From: Gymnodinialimonas ceratoperidinii
GTDB lineage: Bacteria; Pseudomonadota; Alphaproteobacteria; Rhodobacterales; Rhodobacteraceae
Assembly (NCBI RefSeq): GCF_019297855.1
Contig: NZ_CP079194.1
Location: forward strand, 372,001 to 436,000
Direction of reading: 5' to 3'
Length of the DNA: 64,000 nt
The notes below the pieces were generated by a model, which had not been told where the DNA came from, did no database searches, and saw nothing but the letters and a program-made list of their open reading frames with translations. A program made the position numbers and the translations under genes. This document shows, piece after piece, positions 8,568 through 17,177 of this stretch (its first letter is position 1; each line of letters opens with the position of its first letter).

Positions 8568-9302
8568 ATGAACGTTGTGACCGACCATGACGGTCGCCCC
8601 CTCTTCGGGGAGGCCTTCACCCATGAGACCCACGTCTTCGAGGGCATCTCCATCGACGTCATCAGGACCGAAGGCCGCCTTTGGCTTTCGGCCCCGTCTG
8701 TCTTCAATGCCCTTGGGTTCGAGGTGGACGGGGGAGGAGGAGGCTTCAACCGCCGCCTTCGCCGCGTCTCCCATCCGGACGCCATCAAGGTCGAGGTGAC
8801 CCCCTTCAGGTTCACCGATGGTCGCCGCAATCGGAGCAGCCTCATCAGCCCGAGGGCGGTGACAATGTTTGCCAATGCGAAGACCAAGGGTCGGAATCCG
8901 ATTAAGGCAAATGCCTTCGTCGCCTGGATGGAGGAGACCCTCCTCGACGGGAAGACCGTGGTGGAAACCTCCCCGGCGCGGGCACCTCAGATCACCCTCG
9001 AGCCCACCTTCCGGTCAGTCATCAAGGTCACCGATCAGGATGCAGCCGGAAGGCCTATCGACCCCTTGCGAACTGATGGACCGTATTGGGGCTGTGGTCA
9101 CTTAGGCCCGCTCATGGACGGAGAAATCAATTTCGAGGGACCGACCCTGTGGCGGAACGACACCACGTTGCGAATAGCCCCCATGGACCTCGACGATGAC
9201 GATGACTTCTGCCTCATCGACGAGACCGACGTCTTCTGGGCGACCAAGGAAACAAGCGCTCTCCCGAGATACCCCGCACAAAATACCCCGCATTCCCTAT
9301 AG
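8568..9302 (+). CDS. Bro-N/antirepressor-like phage protein
   Basis: A 244-residue protein. Residues about 20-125 resemble the Bro-N domain of phage antirepressors: a strand pair (FEGISIDVIRTEGRLWLSAPS), a helix (VFNALGF), an arginine-rich turn, and a closing LISPRAVTMFANAKTKGR / FVAWMEETLL helix pair. Such proteins bind DNA or repressors to control phage genes. The C-terminal half matches nothing I know and ends with an acidic run (DLDDDDDFC). The frame is open far upstream, but ATG 8568 has AAAGG seven bases before it; ATG 8532 is an alternative. A GGGGG run at about residue 58 is an odd insertion. It is the best-preserved gene of the cargo segment. Confidence 0.6.
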   Translation: MNVVTDHDGRPLFGEAFTHETHVFEGISIDVIRTEGRLWLSAPSVFNALGFEVDGGGGGFNRRLRRVSHPDAIKVEVTPFRFTDGRRNRSSLISPRAVTMFANAKTKGRNPIKANAFVAWMEETLLDGKTVVETSPARAPQITLEPTFRSVIKVTDQDAAGRPIDPLRTDGPYWGCGHLGPLMDGEINFEGPTLWRNDTTLRIAPMDLDDDDDFCLIDETDVFWATKETSALPRYPAQNTPHSL

Positions 9303-9466
9303 AGGTATATACTCACGGGAGTGCTGGGTTTCCTCGACCTCGGCATCCGCTGAGATAATAACCATCCTCTAGCTGTTTAGGTCGCACCCCCCATGAGGGT
9401 CTCTTTCGTGACGAAGGTTCATCTCATAATTTACGACCAGTGCAGCCCAGGAATCCGACCTCGTTC

Positions 9467-9703
9467 ATGGTCTTCACACTGGAAGTGCAGCATACCACTG
9501 CCCTTCAGGTGCCCACTATCACCATCACTGACAACTTCAAGGACAACCAGTTCGACCATGCGGCGGTGACCGAGGCGCTTTAAAACGCAGGCATCACGTT
9601 CCGTAAGAACGGCGGGTGGGTCATCCTAATCCTACTGAACGGGACACAGGTGTCCTACGGGGTCGCCGTGAAGCAGGGCCTCATCAAGGTCGCGCGCGCA
9701 TGA
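9467..9703 (+). pseudogene. Small island gene interrupted by in-frame TAA
   Basis: From ATG 9467 the frame reads 38 codons (MVFTLEVQHTTALQV...) to TAA at 9581-9583, then continues in the same frame for 39 sense codons (NAGITFRKNGGWVILILLN...) to TGA at 9701. The uninterrupted product would be a 78-residue protein. Both halves look like ordinary protein, so a single nonsense change is the simplest reading. Function is not recognised. The terminal TGA overlaps an ATG at 9700. Confidence 0.45.
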
Positions 9704-9840
9704 GGACCGCGGCAAAAGGGGCCCGCCAGCAGAATGAAGAGCATTGGCGCTATCGCTGCGAACAGGCGGAGGAGCGGGGGAACCCCTCCGGCGCCGACCC
9801 GCGAATGCCTCGGTGCAATCCACGGTGCCGAAGACGGTGA
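9700..9840 (+). CDS. 46-residue basic small protein, island cargo
   Basis: The ATG at 9700 overlaps the preceding stop as ATGA, suggesting translational coupling to the frame before it. The product starts MRTAAKGARQQNEEHW and ends in an arginine- and cysteine-rich tail (RCNPRCRRR). It may be a short nucleic-acid-binding protein or part of a decayed gene. No family is recognised, and support is only the overlap and composition. Confidence 0.3.
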   Translation: MRTAAKGARQQNEEHWRYRCEQAEERGNPSGADPRMPRCNPRCRRR

Positions 9841-9927
9841 CCCTCCCTCTCTGGCGCGGTCTCTCGGTGACCCGCACGGGTTGACCGAAAGGGACCCCTC
9901 CCGATCACCTCGGGGAGTGGGCACCCC

Positions 9928-11382
9928 CTACGATGCTCCACCCGCCTCGAAGGATTCGACAGCCCGAAGCGCCCGGAGTGCCACAGCGAGAAGACCCTCT
10001 GAGCCGCCGTAGGTCTCCCCGATGTTGGGGGCGGCGTGGCCGAGGACCACGTCTTGAGCCGCCTTGTCGACCCCGGCCTTCCGCATGCGGTCTTTCATGC
10101 CATGGCGGAGAGAGTGGACTTTGTGGCGCTTGTCCGTCGTGAAGCTCCGCAGGTGCTTCATTAGGGCCGCAGATGCGGCATCCGCTCCCCTCTCCCGGGC
10201 ATAGCGGGGGAACAGGAGTTCACCCCCAGCGGCAGACCCAACGGCTTCATTGGCGGCCTCCAAGGTAACCCCAATCAGGGGCACCGACCGAATGCTCGAT
10301 AGGGTCTTGAGGCGGCGGCCTTCGTGCCACTCGATCCGAAGGTGAGGCGTCTCCGCGTCCAAGCGGACGTCCGACACCCGCAGCCCGGTCACCTCCCCGA
10401 GGCGGCATCCAGTCCCTTCGAGCAAGCGCCAGATCAACAGGAGATCGTTGCTCAACTTGGTACGCATGGCCGCGGCGATCTTGGACGGGAGGGGGTCCAC
10501 CTTCTCGCGAGCAGAGACCCGTGCCCCGGTGGCTGCCGTCGCGCCCTCAATGGGCAGCTTTTCGAACGGGTTGACCAGATCAAGGAGACCAAGCTCGCGT
10601 CCACCATAAGAGATCATGGTCCGCAGGAGACCAAGCTCGCGTTTGACCGACGCAGGGGAGACCCGTTCATTCTCACTCCCTTGGCGGGAACGAGAGGCCA
10701 TGTGATCGCGGACCTTGCGAGCATGCTCGCGGGTCAGGCCGACCAAGGGCGTTGACGCCGGGAGACCGGCCTCCGCGGCAAGCCGCATGACGCGCTCAAG
10801 GCGCACCATCGCGGGTCGATGTTCCACAGCCTCGCCGCCCCCGAGGCTCTCCTTGACATAGACCTCACGGGCATCTTCGAGCGTCATAGCGGGTGCCGGA
10901 CGATTGCGATTAAGCAATGCCTGAGCCAGCAGGAAATCTCGGCCCCGAGAAATGATCGGGGGGGTGGTCACCGCTTCCAATGCATCCTCTTTGCTGAATG
11001 GCTCAACATCAGGTCCTCCGACGTCGTCCTCCCCTGCGGACGCTCCTTTCAACAACCCTTCCAGAATCACTTCTCGGGCTTCGTCTTCTGAAAGACCTAC
11101 CGCACTCACTATGACTTCGCTCTCTTCCCTAAGAGCTTCCTCCCACACCGCCCGTGCAGTTAGCTTGCGCTTAGGTTTGGATGCCGTGGCGACGTCGCGC
11201 TCGAACTCCGCCTCGACCAAGGCGTATTGCCGAAAAAGGTCGGCATCCGAACGGGCCTTTATGACCCGCTTCCATTCGCCCTTGCCCAGCGCCGCCTTGG
11301 CTGACTTGGGAACTCGACGCCGGAACTCCCACTTCCCCTTACTGAGCTCCGTCAGACCATTCAGCTTCATCATCACGACCAT
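9928..11382 (-). CDS. Tyrosine-type site-specific integrase
   Basis: This enzyme integrates and excises the island at the neighbouring tRNA-Leu gene. The 484-residue protein begins with an N-terminal FRRRVPK arm-binding segment, then a SAM-like core-binding domain (about 190-290), then the catalytic domain. Catalytic residues seen are the Arg in TGCRLGEVTGL, HSLRHGMKD, LGHAAPN and the Tyr nucleophile in IGETYGG. The frame extends through the tRNA gene to 11553, but that part is antisense-free tRNA sequence read as protein. The ATG at 11382 follows a GGGGGG purine run by eight bases and is chosen; ATG 11373 and 11370 are possible. It starts about 90 bases downstream of the tRNA 3' end, the classic layout for an integrated island. 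Confidence 0.93.
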   Translation of the reverse strand: MVVMMKLNGLTELSKGKWEFRRRVPKSAKAALGKGEWKRVIKARSDADLFRQYALVEAEFERDVATASKPKRKLTARAVWEEALREESEVIVSAVGLSEDEAREVILEGLLKGASAGEDDVGGPDVEPFSKEDALEAVTTPPIISRGRDFLLAQALLNRNRPAPAMTLEDAREVYVKESLGGGEAVEHRPAMVRLERVMRLAAEAGLPASTPLVGLTREHARKVRDHMASRSRQGSENERVSPASVKRELGLLRTMISYGGRELGLLDLVNPFEKLPIEGATAATGARVSAREKVDPLPSKIAAAMRTKLSNDLLLIWRLLEGTGCRLGEVTGLRVSDVRLDAETPHLRIEWHEGRRLKTLSSIRSVPLIGVTLEAANEAVGSAAGGELLFPRYARERGADAASAALMKHLRSFTTDKRHKVHSLRHGMKDRMRKAGVDKAAQDVVLGHAAPNIGETYGGSEGLLAVALRALRAVESFEAGGAS

Positions 11383-11472
11383 GTTGAGGACCCCCCGTGG
11401 ACCTAAATGTGGACCCGAGAAGGCAGCCAGAGACCTGATTCCATTGAAAAATTGGGGTGTTGTAAGCGAGAA

Positions 11473-11500
11473 TGGTGCCCAGGAGAGGACTCGAACCTCC
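11473..11500 (-). other. Probable island attachment site (tRNA-Leu 3' end)
   Basis: The integrase gene sits directly downstream of the tRNA-Leu 3' end, and tyrosine integrases of this type usually use the T-arm and acceptor segment as att core. The tRNA is complete here, so this would be the tRNA-restoring junction. The matching direct repeat should lie to the left of base 1; no copy was noticed inside the window. Confidence 0.5.
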
Positions 11501-11559
11501 ACATCGTTGCCAATACTAGCACCTGAAGCTAGCGCGTCTACCAATTCCGCCACCTGGGC
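11473..11559 (-). tRNA. tRNA-Leu (anticodon CAG)
   Basis: An 87-base leucine tRNA read on the minus strand. The acceptor arms GCCCAGG and CCTGGGC pair, the D-arm has GGCGGAATTGGTAGAC, and the anticodon stem-loop CTAGC-TTCAGGT-GCTAG carries CAG (plus-strand 11523-11525). There is a long variable arm typical of class II tRNAs, the T-loop is GGTTCGAGTCC, and the CCA end is encoded. It closely resembles the standard bacterial tRNA-Leu(CAG) pattern. Confidence 0.95.
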
Positions 11560-11601
11560 AGGTGTCGTGAGACGGGCTGATATAGGCGCTGCGCGGGGGC
11601 G

Positions 11602-14600
11602 TCAATAGTCCTGCTCAAAGAAGATGCCGATGGAGCTGTTTCCGTCCGATCCGACGGACCCGCGCGCCGTGATGTTCGGGGTCAGATCGATGTTGAGGGA
11701 CAGATCCGCATCGCCCTCCGCATTGATCGTCACGTCGCTGTAGATGTTGTCGGACAGATAACGCCCGGCGGTTACAGCGGCGTTGCCGTCTTCGTCCACG
11801 CCAAGGTCCAGATCGTCGAGGCCAAGCCCGTCACGCAATCCTGCAATGAAGCCCGAGTTGGTCGAGCCACCGGCAAGGGACGTGGCCGCATCGGCGAGCT
11901 GCAGGAGTTGCAACGGTGACAGGCCCGACACGGAACGGCCGAAGAGAAGCTGCGCCAAGACCTCGTCCTCCGGCAAGGACGGGCTGGAAGAGAAGGTCAC
12001 CTCTGGCGACGAGGCGGGGCCGACGACGCGAATCGTCACGAGGTAGCCGTTGGCCCGCGATGTTGCGGCGAGGTTCAGGAACGGGTCGAAGCTGCCCTGC
12101 AGGGTCGCCGTCCCTTCGGTGAAGTCCAGCCGCGTGCCGAGTATGGAGATCCTGCCCCGGATCAGCTCGAATTGTCCCATCGGGATCAGGTTGGCGGTGG
12201 TGCCGAACAGGCGCAGCGTGCCGCCGAATTCAGCGTCGATGCCCCGGCCGCGCAGGAAGATACGACCCGGCGCGTTGATCGTGATGTCGATGCCGGTCGA
12301 GTTGCTCCCGCTGACGCTATCGCCGCTGGAACCGCCGCCAAGCATACCGGCGAACTGCCGCGTCAGGCGTTCGGGGCGGGTCTCGCCCACGAATCGGATG
12401 TCCGGGATTGCAGCACTGTTGAAGAGGCTCGCCTCGGGCACGCGGCTCTCGGTTTCGGCGAGCGTGACGGAGCCTGCAATCTGCGGACCGCGCGCAAGCG
12501 GCCCCGAGACGGTAAGATCAGCGCGGCTGATCCGGGCCTCATACAATGACAAGTCAACGATACGGGCGTCGCGCAGCGCGATATCGAGGTTGGCATCCAG
12601 ACCGGCACTGCCAAGGTTGATGGTCCCCCGCGCCGTGAGTTGCCCTCCGGTGGAGAGCGTCCCGTTCCCGTTGAGGGAAAGGCGACCGTTTGAGACCTGA
12701 CCGGACACGCCGACATTCTCGACGGCAAAACCATAGGTCGGCACCGATACGCGCGCGCCGTTGACGTTCAACGTGCCGGACAAGGCGCCGAGCCCCGGCT
12801 GCCCGCGCAGGGACAGGTTGAAGCCAAGCTGCCCGCGGATCGAGCGCGGGGCGATGTACCGATTGGCCAGCGCCAAGGGGGCCTGTCCCGTCGCGGTCAG
12901 ATCCACTGCGCCGTTTGCCAGACCGACGAGCCCGTTCACATCGGCATTGATCCCGCCGGGACCGTTGATGTTCGTGTCGAGCTGCCAAGGCCCATCGCCC
13001 GTTCGGCTGATCGATCCGGTCGCACTGACAGGACCGCGGAGCGCATCGGTGAAGATGCCGACATTGGCCAGACGCGCGGAGATATCGGCGCGGCTCTGAT
13101 CCGGCCCGATGCGGGCATCGCCCGTCACTTGCAACTCGGGGCCCGCGATGGCGAAGTCCGACACGGTCAACACGCCGTCCTCTCGCACCGCCACCGCCGA
13201 GACGGTGGTCCGTCCGGCAAATAGTTGCGGCGGCAGGGCGTCGCCCAGATTCAGACTGTCGGCCGATCCGTCCAGCGCCAGGGAGAAATCCGCCGTCTCG
13301 GCATCGAACTGGCCGTCGACCGTCGCGCGGATCGCGTTCGGCCCGGCGAGCGTGGCCGACACGTCGAAGGGCGCGTCCTCGACACGCGCGACATCGGCCG
13401 AGATGGTCACGGGGCCCGACATGACGTCGGTCACAAGGCCGACATCGCGGAGCTGGAATCGGGTGGTTGCCGTGACCTCTTGCGAGCTGACATCGGCCCC
13501 GCCCGTCAGGCTCAATTCAGCGTTTTCGAGACTGAGGTCGCGCAGCGTCACACCGGTCGCATCGCGTGTGACCTGTGCGGAGAGAACGGTTTCACCCGCG
13601 AAGATCTCATCGGGGACGGCGTCGTTCACGTGAAGGTCTCGACCGGTGCCCGTGATCGCCAGATCGAAGGCGCCCGAAAGGGCTTCGGCCGTCCCGGTAA
13701 CGCCAAGGTCGACGCTGCCCTCAAGCGGTTGCTCTGCCAACGCCGCGAAACGGGTCAGGTTCTCGGCCATGGCATCGAGGTCGAGGACAAGGTCGAGCCG
13801 CTGATCCTCCAGCCGCGCCGAGACACCGCCGGTCAGAGCCACGTCGCCGGAAGACAGGTTCAGCCCCGAAAGGATCATCGGCGCGCCGTTGACCCAGGAC
13901 ATCTGGGCGGAAAGATCAACATTCGTTCCCAAGGCCTCAGCGAGAGCCGGGTCAGTATGGAAGATGCCGTCCATCGCCCCCTGGATCGTGGCGGTGGCGG
14001 CATCGATCCCCGTGGCGGTGACAGCGACGGAGCCTTGCAGGTCAAGCGACGTGTCCACGATCGTGAGTTCGTCCACCGAGAGCGCATCGAGGTCGAGCCG
14101 CAGGCGATAGGTGTCGCCTTCGGCCCGGTCATAGATCACCGCGAGACCACCGCGGGCGATATCAGCGTCGACGCCACCGATGGGCAGACGAACGCGGTCT
14201 CCGTTGGGCGGGCTGATCTGACCGAGCAGGGAGACGGAAACAGGCACGCCCCGTGCGTTCAACCGCACGTCACCTTGGACCGTCAGCGCCGCAGAGGTGA
14301 GGCGCAATGCCTCCAATGATGTCTCGCCGGATTCGGTCTGTCGCACTTGTGCTTGCAACTGGACGTTGTCACCGAAGAAGGGACGGTAATCGGGCAGCAG
14401 GAGAGGGGTGATATCGCCGCCGATATCCACCACAACGAGTTGATCACCGGTTTCGCCGCGAGATGAAACAACCTGCCCCGTGAGCCGATCCTCGCCCGAC
14501 GTAGCAAGTTGGATATCGGCCGTGAAATCGTCGATCTGCCCGCTGCCCTCGACCGCGAGGCGAAGATCGGGACGATCCGGCAGGTTCAGCAGCTCGGCCA

Positions 14601-15225
14601 CCAGACCGTTCTCGGCCTCCTGCAGCAGAAGCGACAGGTCCAATTGCCGCGTCGCGTTGTCGTAGCTCGCGTTGAGGGTGAATTCGCCTGTCGGTCCATC
14701 TAGGCGCTGCAAGGTCACCTCGGCATTGCCGGCGCCGTCAGCCAGCAGGACGTTCCCCTCTACCGACAGCGTCGCGGGCAGTCCGATGACCGGCGCGCCA
14801 AGCACGACTTCATCCACCGCAATCGTGCCGATTTCGACCCTGACAGGCAGTTCAGGCAAGGAAAACGGCTTTGCTTCCGGGTTGTCGAGGTCCGCGCCTT
14901 CAACCGGGAGGGGCGGCCGGATGATCTCCAGTCGGGCGGCGGTGAGCGCTTCGATCTGCAACTCTCCCGAGAACAGAGCCGACCGTGTCCAATCGAGTAC
15001 CGCGTCTTCCAGGATCAGCCAGACCCCGTCCGCGTCGGAAATCGTCATCCGCTCCAGCGTGGCTTCAGACGACAGTGCGCCCCGGAACCCCGAGATCGTC
15101 ACTTGCCGGTCGTCGCCGTCTGACAGCTGGTCTTCCAAAAACCGTGAGAGGGTCGTTCCATCGTCCTGCGCCATGGCGGCGACAGGCAAAATCGACAGGC
15201 ACAGGATCAGAAGAAAGCGGATCAA
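11602..15225 (-). CDS. tamB: Translocation and assembly module subunit TamB
   Basis: A 1207-residue periplasm-spanning protein that works with TamA in outer-membrane protein insertion and, in recent models, phospholipid transport between membranes. It starts with a signal/anchor segment (MIRFLLILCLSILPVAAMAQ), continues with very long repetitive beta-rich sequence full of alternating hydrophobic residues, and ends with the conserved DUF490/TamB C-terminal domain (about 870-1207, including GRISILGTRLDFTEGTATLQG). The terminal residues FFEQDY end in an aromatic residue. The ATG overlaps the tamA stop by four bases (15222-15225), giving the usual tamA-tamB operon. It ends about 40 bases before the tRNA-Leu gene on the same strand. 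Confidence 0.93.
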   Translation of the reverse strand: MIRFLLILCLSILPVAAMAQDDGTTLSRFLEDQLSDGDDRQVTISGFRGALSSEATLERMTISDADGVWLILEDAVLDWTRSALFSGELQIEALTAARLEIIRPPLPVEGADLDNPEAKPFSLPELPVRVEIGTIAVDEVVLGAPVIGLPATLSVEGNVLLADGAGNAEVTLQRLDGPTGEFTLNASYDNATRQLDLSLLLQEAENGLVAELLNLPDRPDLRLAVEGSGQIDDFTADIQLATSGEDRLTGQVVSSRGETGDQLVVVDIGGDITPLLLPDYRPFFGDNVQLQAQVRQTESGETSLEALRLTSAALTVQGDVRLNARGVPVSVSLLGQISPPNGDRVRLPIGGVDADIARGGLAVIYDRAEGDTYRLRLDLDALSVDELTIVDTSLDLQGSVAVTATGIDAATATIQGAMDGIFHTDPALAEALGTNVDLSAQMSWVNGAPMILSGLNLSSGDVALTGGVSARLEDQRLDLVLDLDAMAENLTRFAALAEQPLEGSVDLGVTGTAEALSGAFDLAITGTGRDLHVNDAVPDEIFAGETVLSAQVTRDATGVTLRDLSLENAELSLTGGADVSSQEVTATTRFQLRDVGLVTDVMSGPVTISADVARVEDAPFDVSATLAGPNAIRATVDGQFDAETADFSLALDGSADSLNLGDALPPQLFAGRTTVSAVAVREDGVLTVSDFAIAGPELQVTGDARIGPDQSRADISARLANVGIFTDALRGPVSATGSISRTGDGPWQLDTNINGPGGINADVNGLVGLANGAVDLTATGQAPLALANRYIAPRSIRGQLGFNLSLRGQPGLGALSGTLNVNGARVSVPTYGFAVENVGVSGQVSNGRLSLNGNGTLSTGGQLTARGTINLGSAGLDANLDIALRDARIVDLSLYEARISRADLTVSGPLARGPQIAGSVTLAETESRVPEASLFNSAAIPDIRFVGETRPERLTRQFAGMLGGGSSGDSVSGSNSTGIDITINAPGRIFLRGRGIDAEFGGTLRLFGTTANLIPMGQFELIRGRISILGTRLDFTEGTATLQGSFDPFLNLAATSRANGYLVTIRVVGPASSPEVTFSSSPSLPEDEVLAQLLFGRSVSGLSPLQLLQLADAATSLAGGSTNSGFIAGLRDGLGLDDLDLGVDEDGNAAVTAGRYLSDNIYSDVTINAEGDADLSLNIDLTPNITARGSVGSDGNSSIGIFFEQDY

Positions 15226-17027
15226 AATGCGTGCCCAATGCCGATGTAGATGTGGAGGTCTTCGCCCACGCCCTCGCCGCGAACGGGCGTCGCAAGATCG
15301 ACGCGGATGGGACCGAACGCCGTGTCATAGCGGACACCAAGGCCGGCGCCCGCATGCCATTCGCCGTCGCCGCCCATGGGATCCGCGCCAATGAAGCCGG
15401 TGTCCAGAAAGGCGACCACACCGAAGTCTGTCTCGCCAATGTCCTGCCGGAACTCGGTCGCCAGTCCTGCAAAGCTGCGCCCGCCCGATTCGACACCGTC
15501 CTGGGTGGCTCCGAGAGACTGGAAATCATGTCCGCGCACGGTGCCTGCACCACCCGAATAGAACAGGTAATTCGGCGGGATATCCGTGATGTCACCACCT
15601 ACCACGCTGCCTAGTTGCCCGCGCAGCGCGATCCTGCTGGCGCGATCTTCGCCGAAGCCGATGTAGATGCGCCCGTCCGCATAGAGACGCGCGCCGCCAC
15701 TGCCTTGATCGGTCAGGAACGGGGTCGCCGTGCCGTTGATGTAGAAAAGCTCCCGGGCGTCGAGCGGGTCTTCCCGGCGGTCCCATGTCAGGCCCACAGG
15801 CACCGACAGCGCGGTGATCTGACGTTCGCCGAATTCGTCGTCGATGTCGTAATAATCCAGCCCGACGCCAAGCGTTCCGGTCAGGCGTCGGTCGAACCGA
15901 TGCTCCACCCCGAACTCCGCGCCGATTGTCGTCATCGAGAATGCAGGCTCATCAAGATAGTCCGCGCCAAGCTCTGCGTAAGCCGTTGTGTCGGGCGTGA
16001 ACGTTGCAGGACGGGAGAATCGCAGGCCAACGGAGGCATCGATGCCTTCGACCTCTTCAATGGTGTCGAACTCAAGGCCCTCCGAGCCGATGCCGCTGAT
16101 CTCACCCTCAATGCGCAACCGCTCGGCGCCGCCAAAGAGGTTGCGGTGCAGCCAATAGGCGCTGACCGTGGCGCCGTCGTCTGTCGAAATCTCGGCACCG
16201 AAGCCGAAGCGGCGTGGCTCGTTCTCCACCAGCGTGGCCTCGATGTTCATCACGCCATCGGGGCCGACTTCGCCCTCCTGAAGGTTGATCGCAGAGAACA
16301 CGCCGGTGTCCTGCAAACGCCCTTCCACACGGTCGAGCGTGTCTGGCGAGAATCGCTCCCCTTCCGGGAGCCCTGCGATGGCGAGGATACGTTCCTCTCT
16401 CATGCGCTCTTGCCCGCGCGGAATGAGGGTGCCGAATTGCACGACCTGTCCCGGCTCGATCTGAACCCGGACGTCGAGAATTGCTTGCGGCGCGCGGGCG
16501 GTGATCTGCTGGCTGCCGACCTCCGCCGTCGCGTAGCCGACATTGCGCCAGCCGGTGATCGCGGCGCTGGCCGTGTCCCGCAACAGCCGCGTCGAGGCAT
16601 CGCCACCGGGGCGGAACTCGTCGGGCAGTTCAGTGCCGCTCGCCAAGGGTGCGATCTCGGCCGTGCCAAGGCGGAAGGCGGGGCCGGGGTCGACCTGAAT
16701 GGTGACCTGATTGATCGTCCGCGGTGCGGCAAAAGGCGAGATGCGCGCGACTTCACGGCCGTCTGCGGTGATCCGGACAACGGGCGTGAAGTATCCCGCG
16801 TCATACAGAGCGGCGACGAGCCGCCCGTAATCGGCGCGCGCGGCGGCGATCAGATCCTGCGCGGTTCGGGTATCTTCGGTGTCTTGGAGAAGCAGCGATG
16901 CCGCGCGAAGGCGGTCTGTCAAAACGGCGTCGGCTTCCGGCGCTGTCAGTTGAATGTCCTGCGCTTGCGCAGCACCGCAAAGCGCCCAAGCAGCACAGAC
17001 CAGAGCTGTAGAAAAACGTGCACCCAT
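15222..17027 (-). CDS. tamA: Translocation and assembly module subunit TamA (Omp85 family)
   Basis: A 601-residue outer-membrane Omp85-family protein. A Sec signal peptide (MGARFSTALVCAAWALCGAAQAQ) precedes about three POTRA repeats (roughly 25-245) and a C-terminal 16-strand barrel (about 270-601). Barrel hallmarks are the VRGHDFQSLG segment, matching the VRGY/F lid motif, and a final Phe (IGIGHAF), the usual outer-membrane sorting signature. It is shorter than BamA, which has five POTRA domains, and its pairing with tamB settles the assignment. It is divergent from the NDUFA9-like gene, with a 150-base shared upstream region. Confidence 0.93.
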   Translation of the reverse strand: MGARFSTALVCAAWALCGAAQAQDIQLTAPEADAVLTDRLRAASLLLQDTEDTRTAQDLIAAARADYGRLVAALYDAGYFTPVVRITADGREVARISPFAAPRTINQVTIQVDPGPAFRLGTAEIAPLASGTELPDEFRPGGDASTRLLRDTASAAITGWRNVGYATAEVGSQQITARAPQAILDVRVQIEPGQVVQFGTLIPRGQERMREERILAIAGLPEGERFSPDTLDRVEGRLQDTGVFSAINLQEGEVGPDGVMNIEATLVENEPRRFGFGAEISTDDGATVSAYWLHRNLFGGAERLRIEGEISGIGSEGLEFDTIEEVEGIDASVGLRFSRPATFTPDTTAYAELGADYLDEPAFSMTTIGAEFGVEHRFDRRLTGTLGVGLDYYDIDDEFGERQITALSVPVGLTWDRREDPLDARELFYINGTATPFLTDQGSGGARLYADGRIYIGFGEDRASRIALRGQLGSVVGGDITDIPPNYLFYSGGAGTVRGHDFQSLGATQDGVESGGRSFAGLATEFRQDIGETDFGVVAFLDTGFIGADPMGGDGEWHAGAGLGVRYDTAFGPIRVDLATPVRGEGVGEDLHIYIGIGHAF

Positions 17028-17177
17028 ATGAATCTCGTAAGTCCCTTCTCAGGTGAACGCCAGCAGTTTGCCCATCGTTCCCTCGAACTCGGCGGAAAGT
17101 TGAGACCTTTTGCGCCTTGCCGCACTTGGGGCAGCCACGTATCACCACACACGAGACGCGAATGAAGGAGCCTGATC

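Noticed and set aside
11383..11553. N-terminal extension of the integrase through the tRNA gene
   Set aside because: The residues are the tRNA-Leu sequence and its flank read as codons; the family N-terminus begins near 11382 with a usable ribosome site.
13225..14319. 364-codon plus-strand frame inside tamB
   Set aside because: Antisense shadow of the repetitive tamB sequence, with no ribosome site or known motif.
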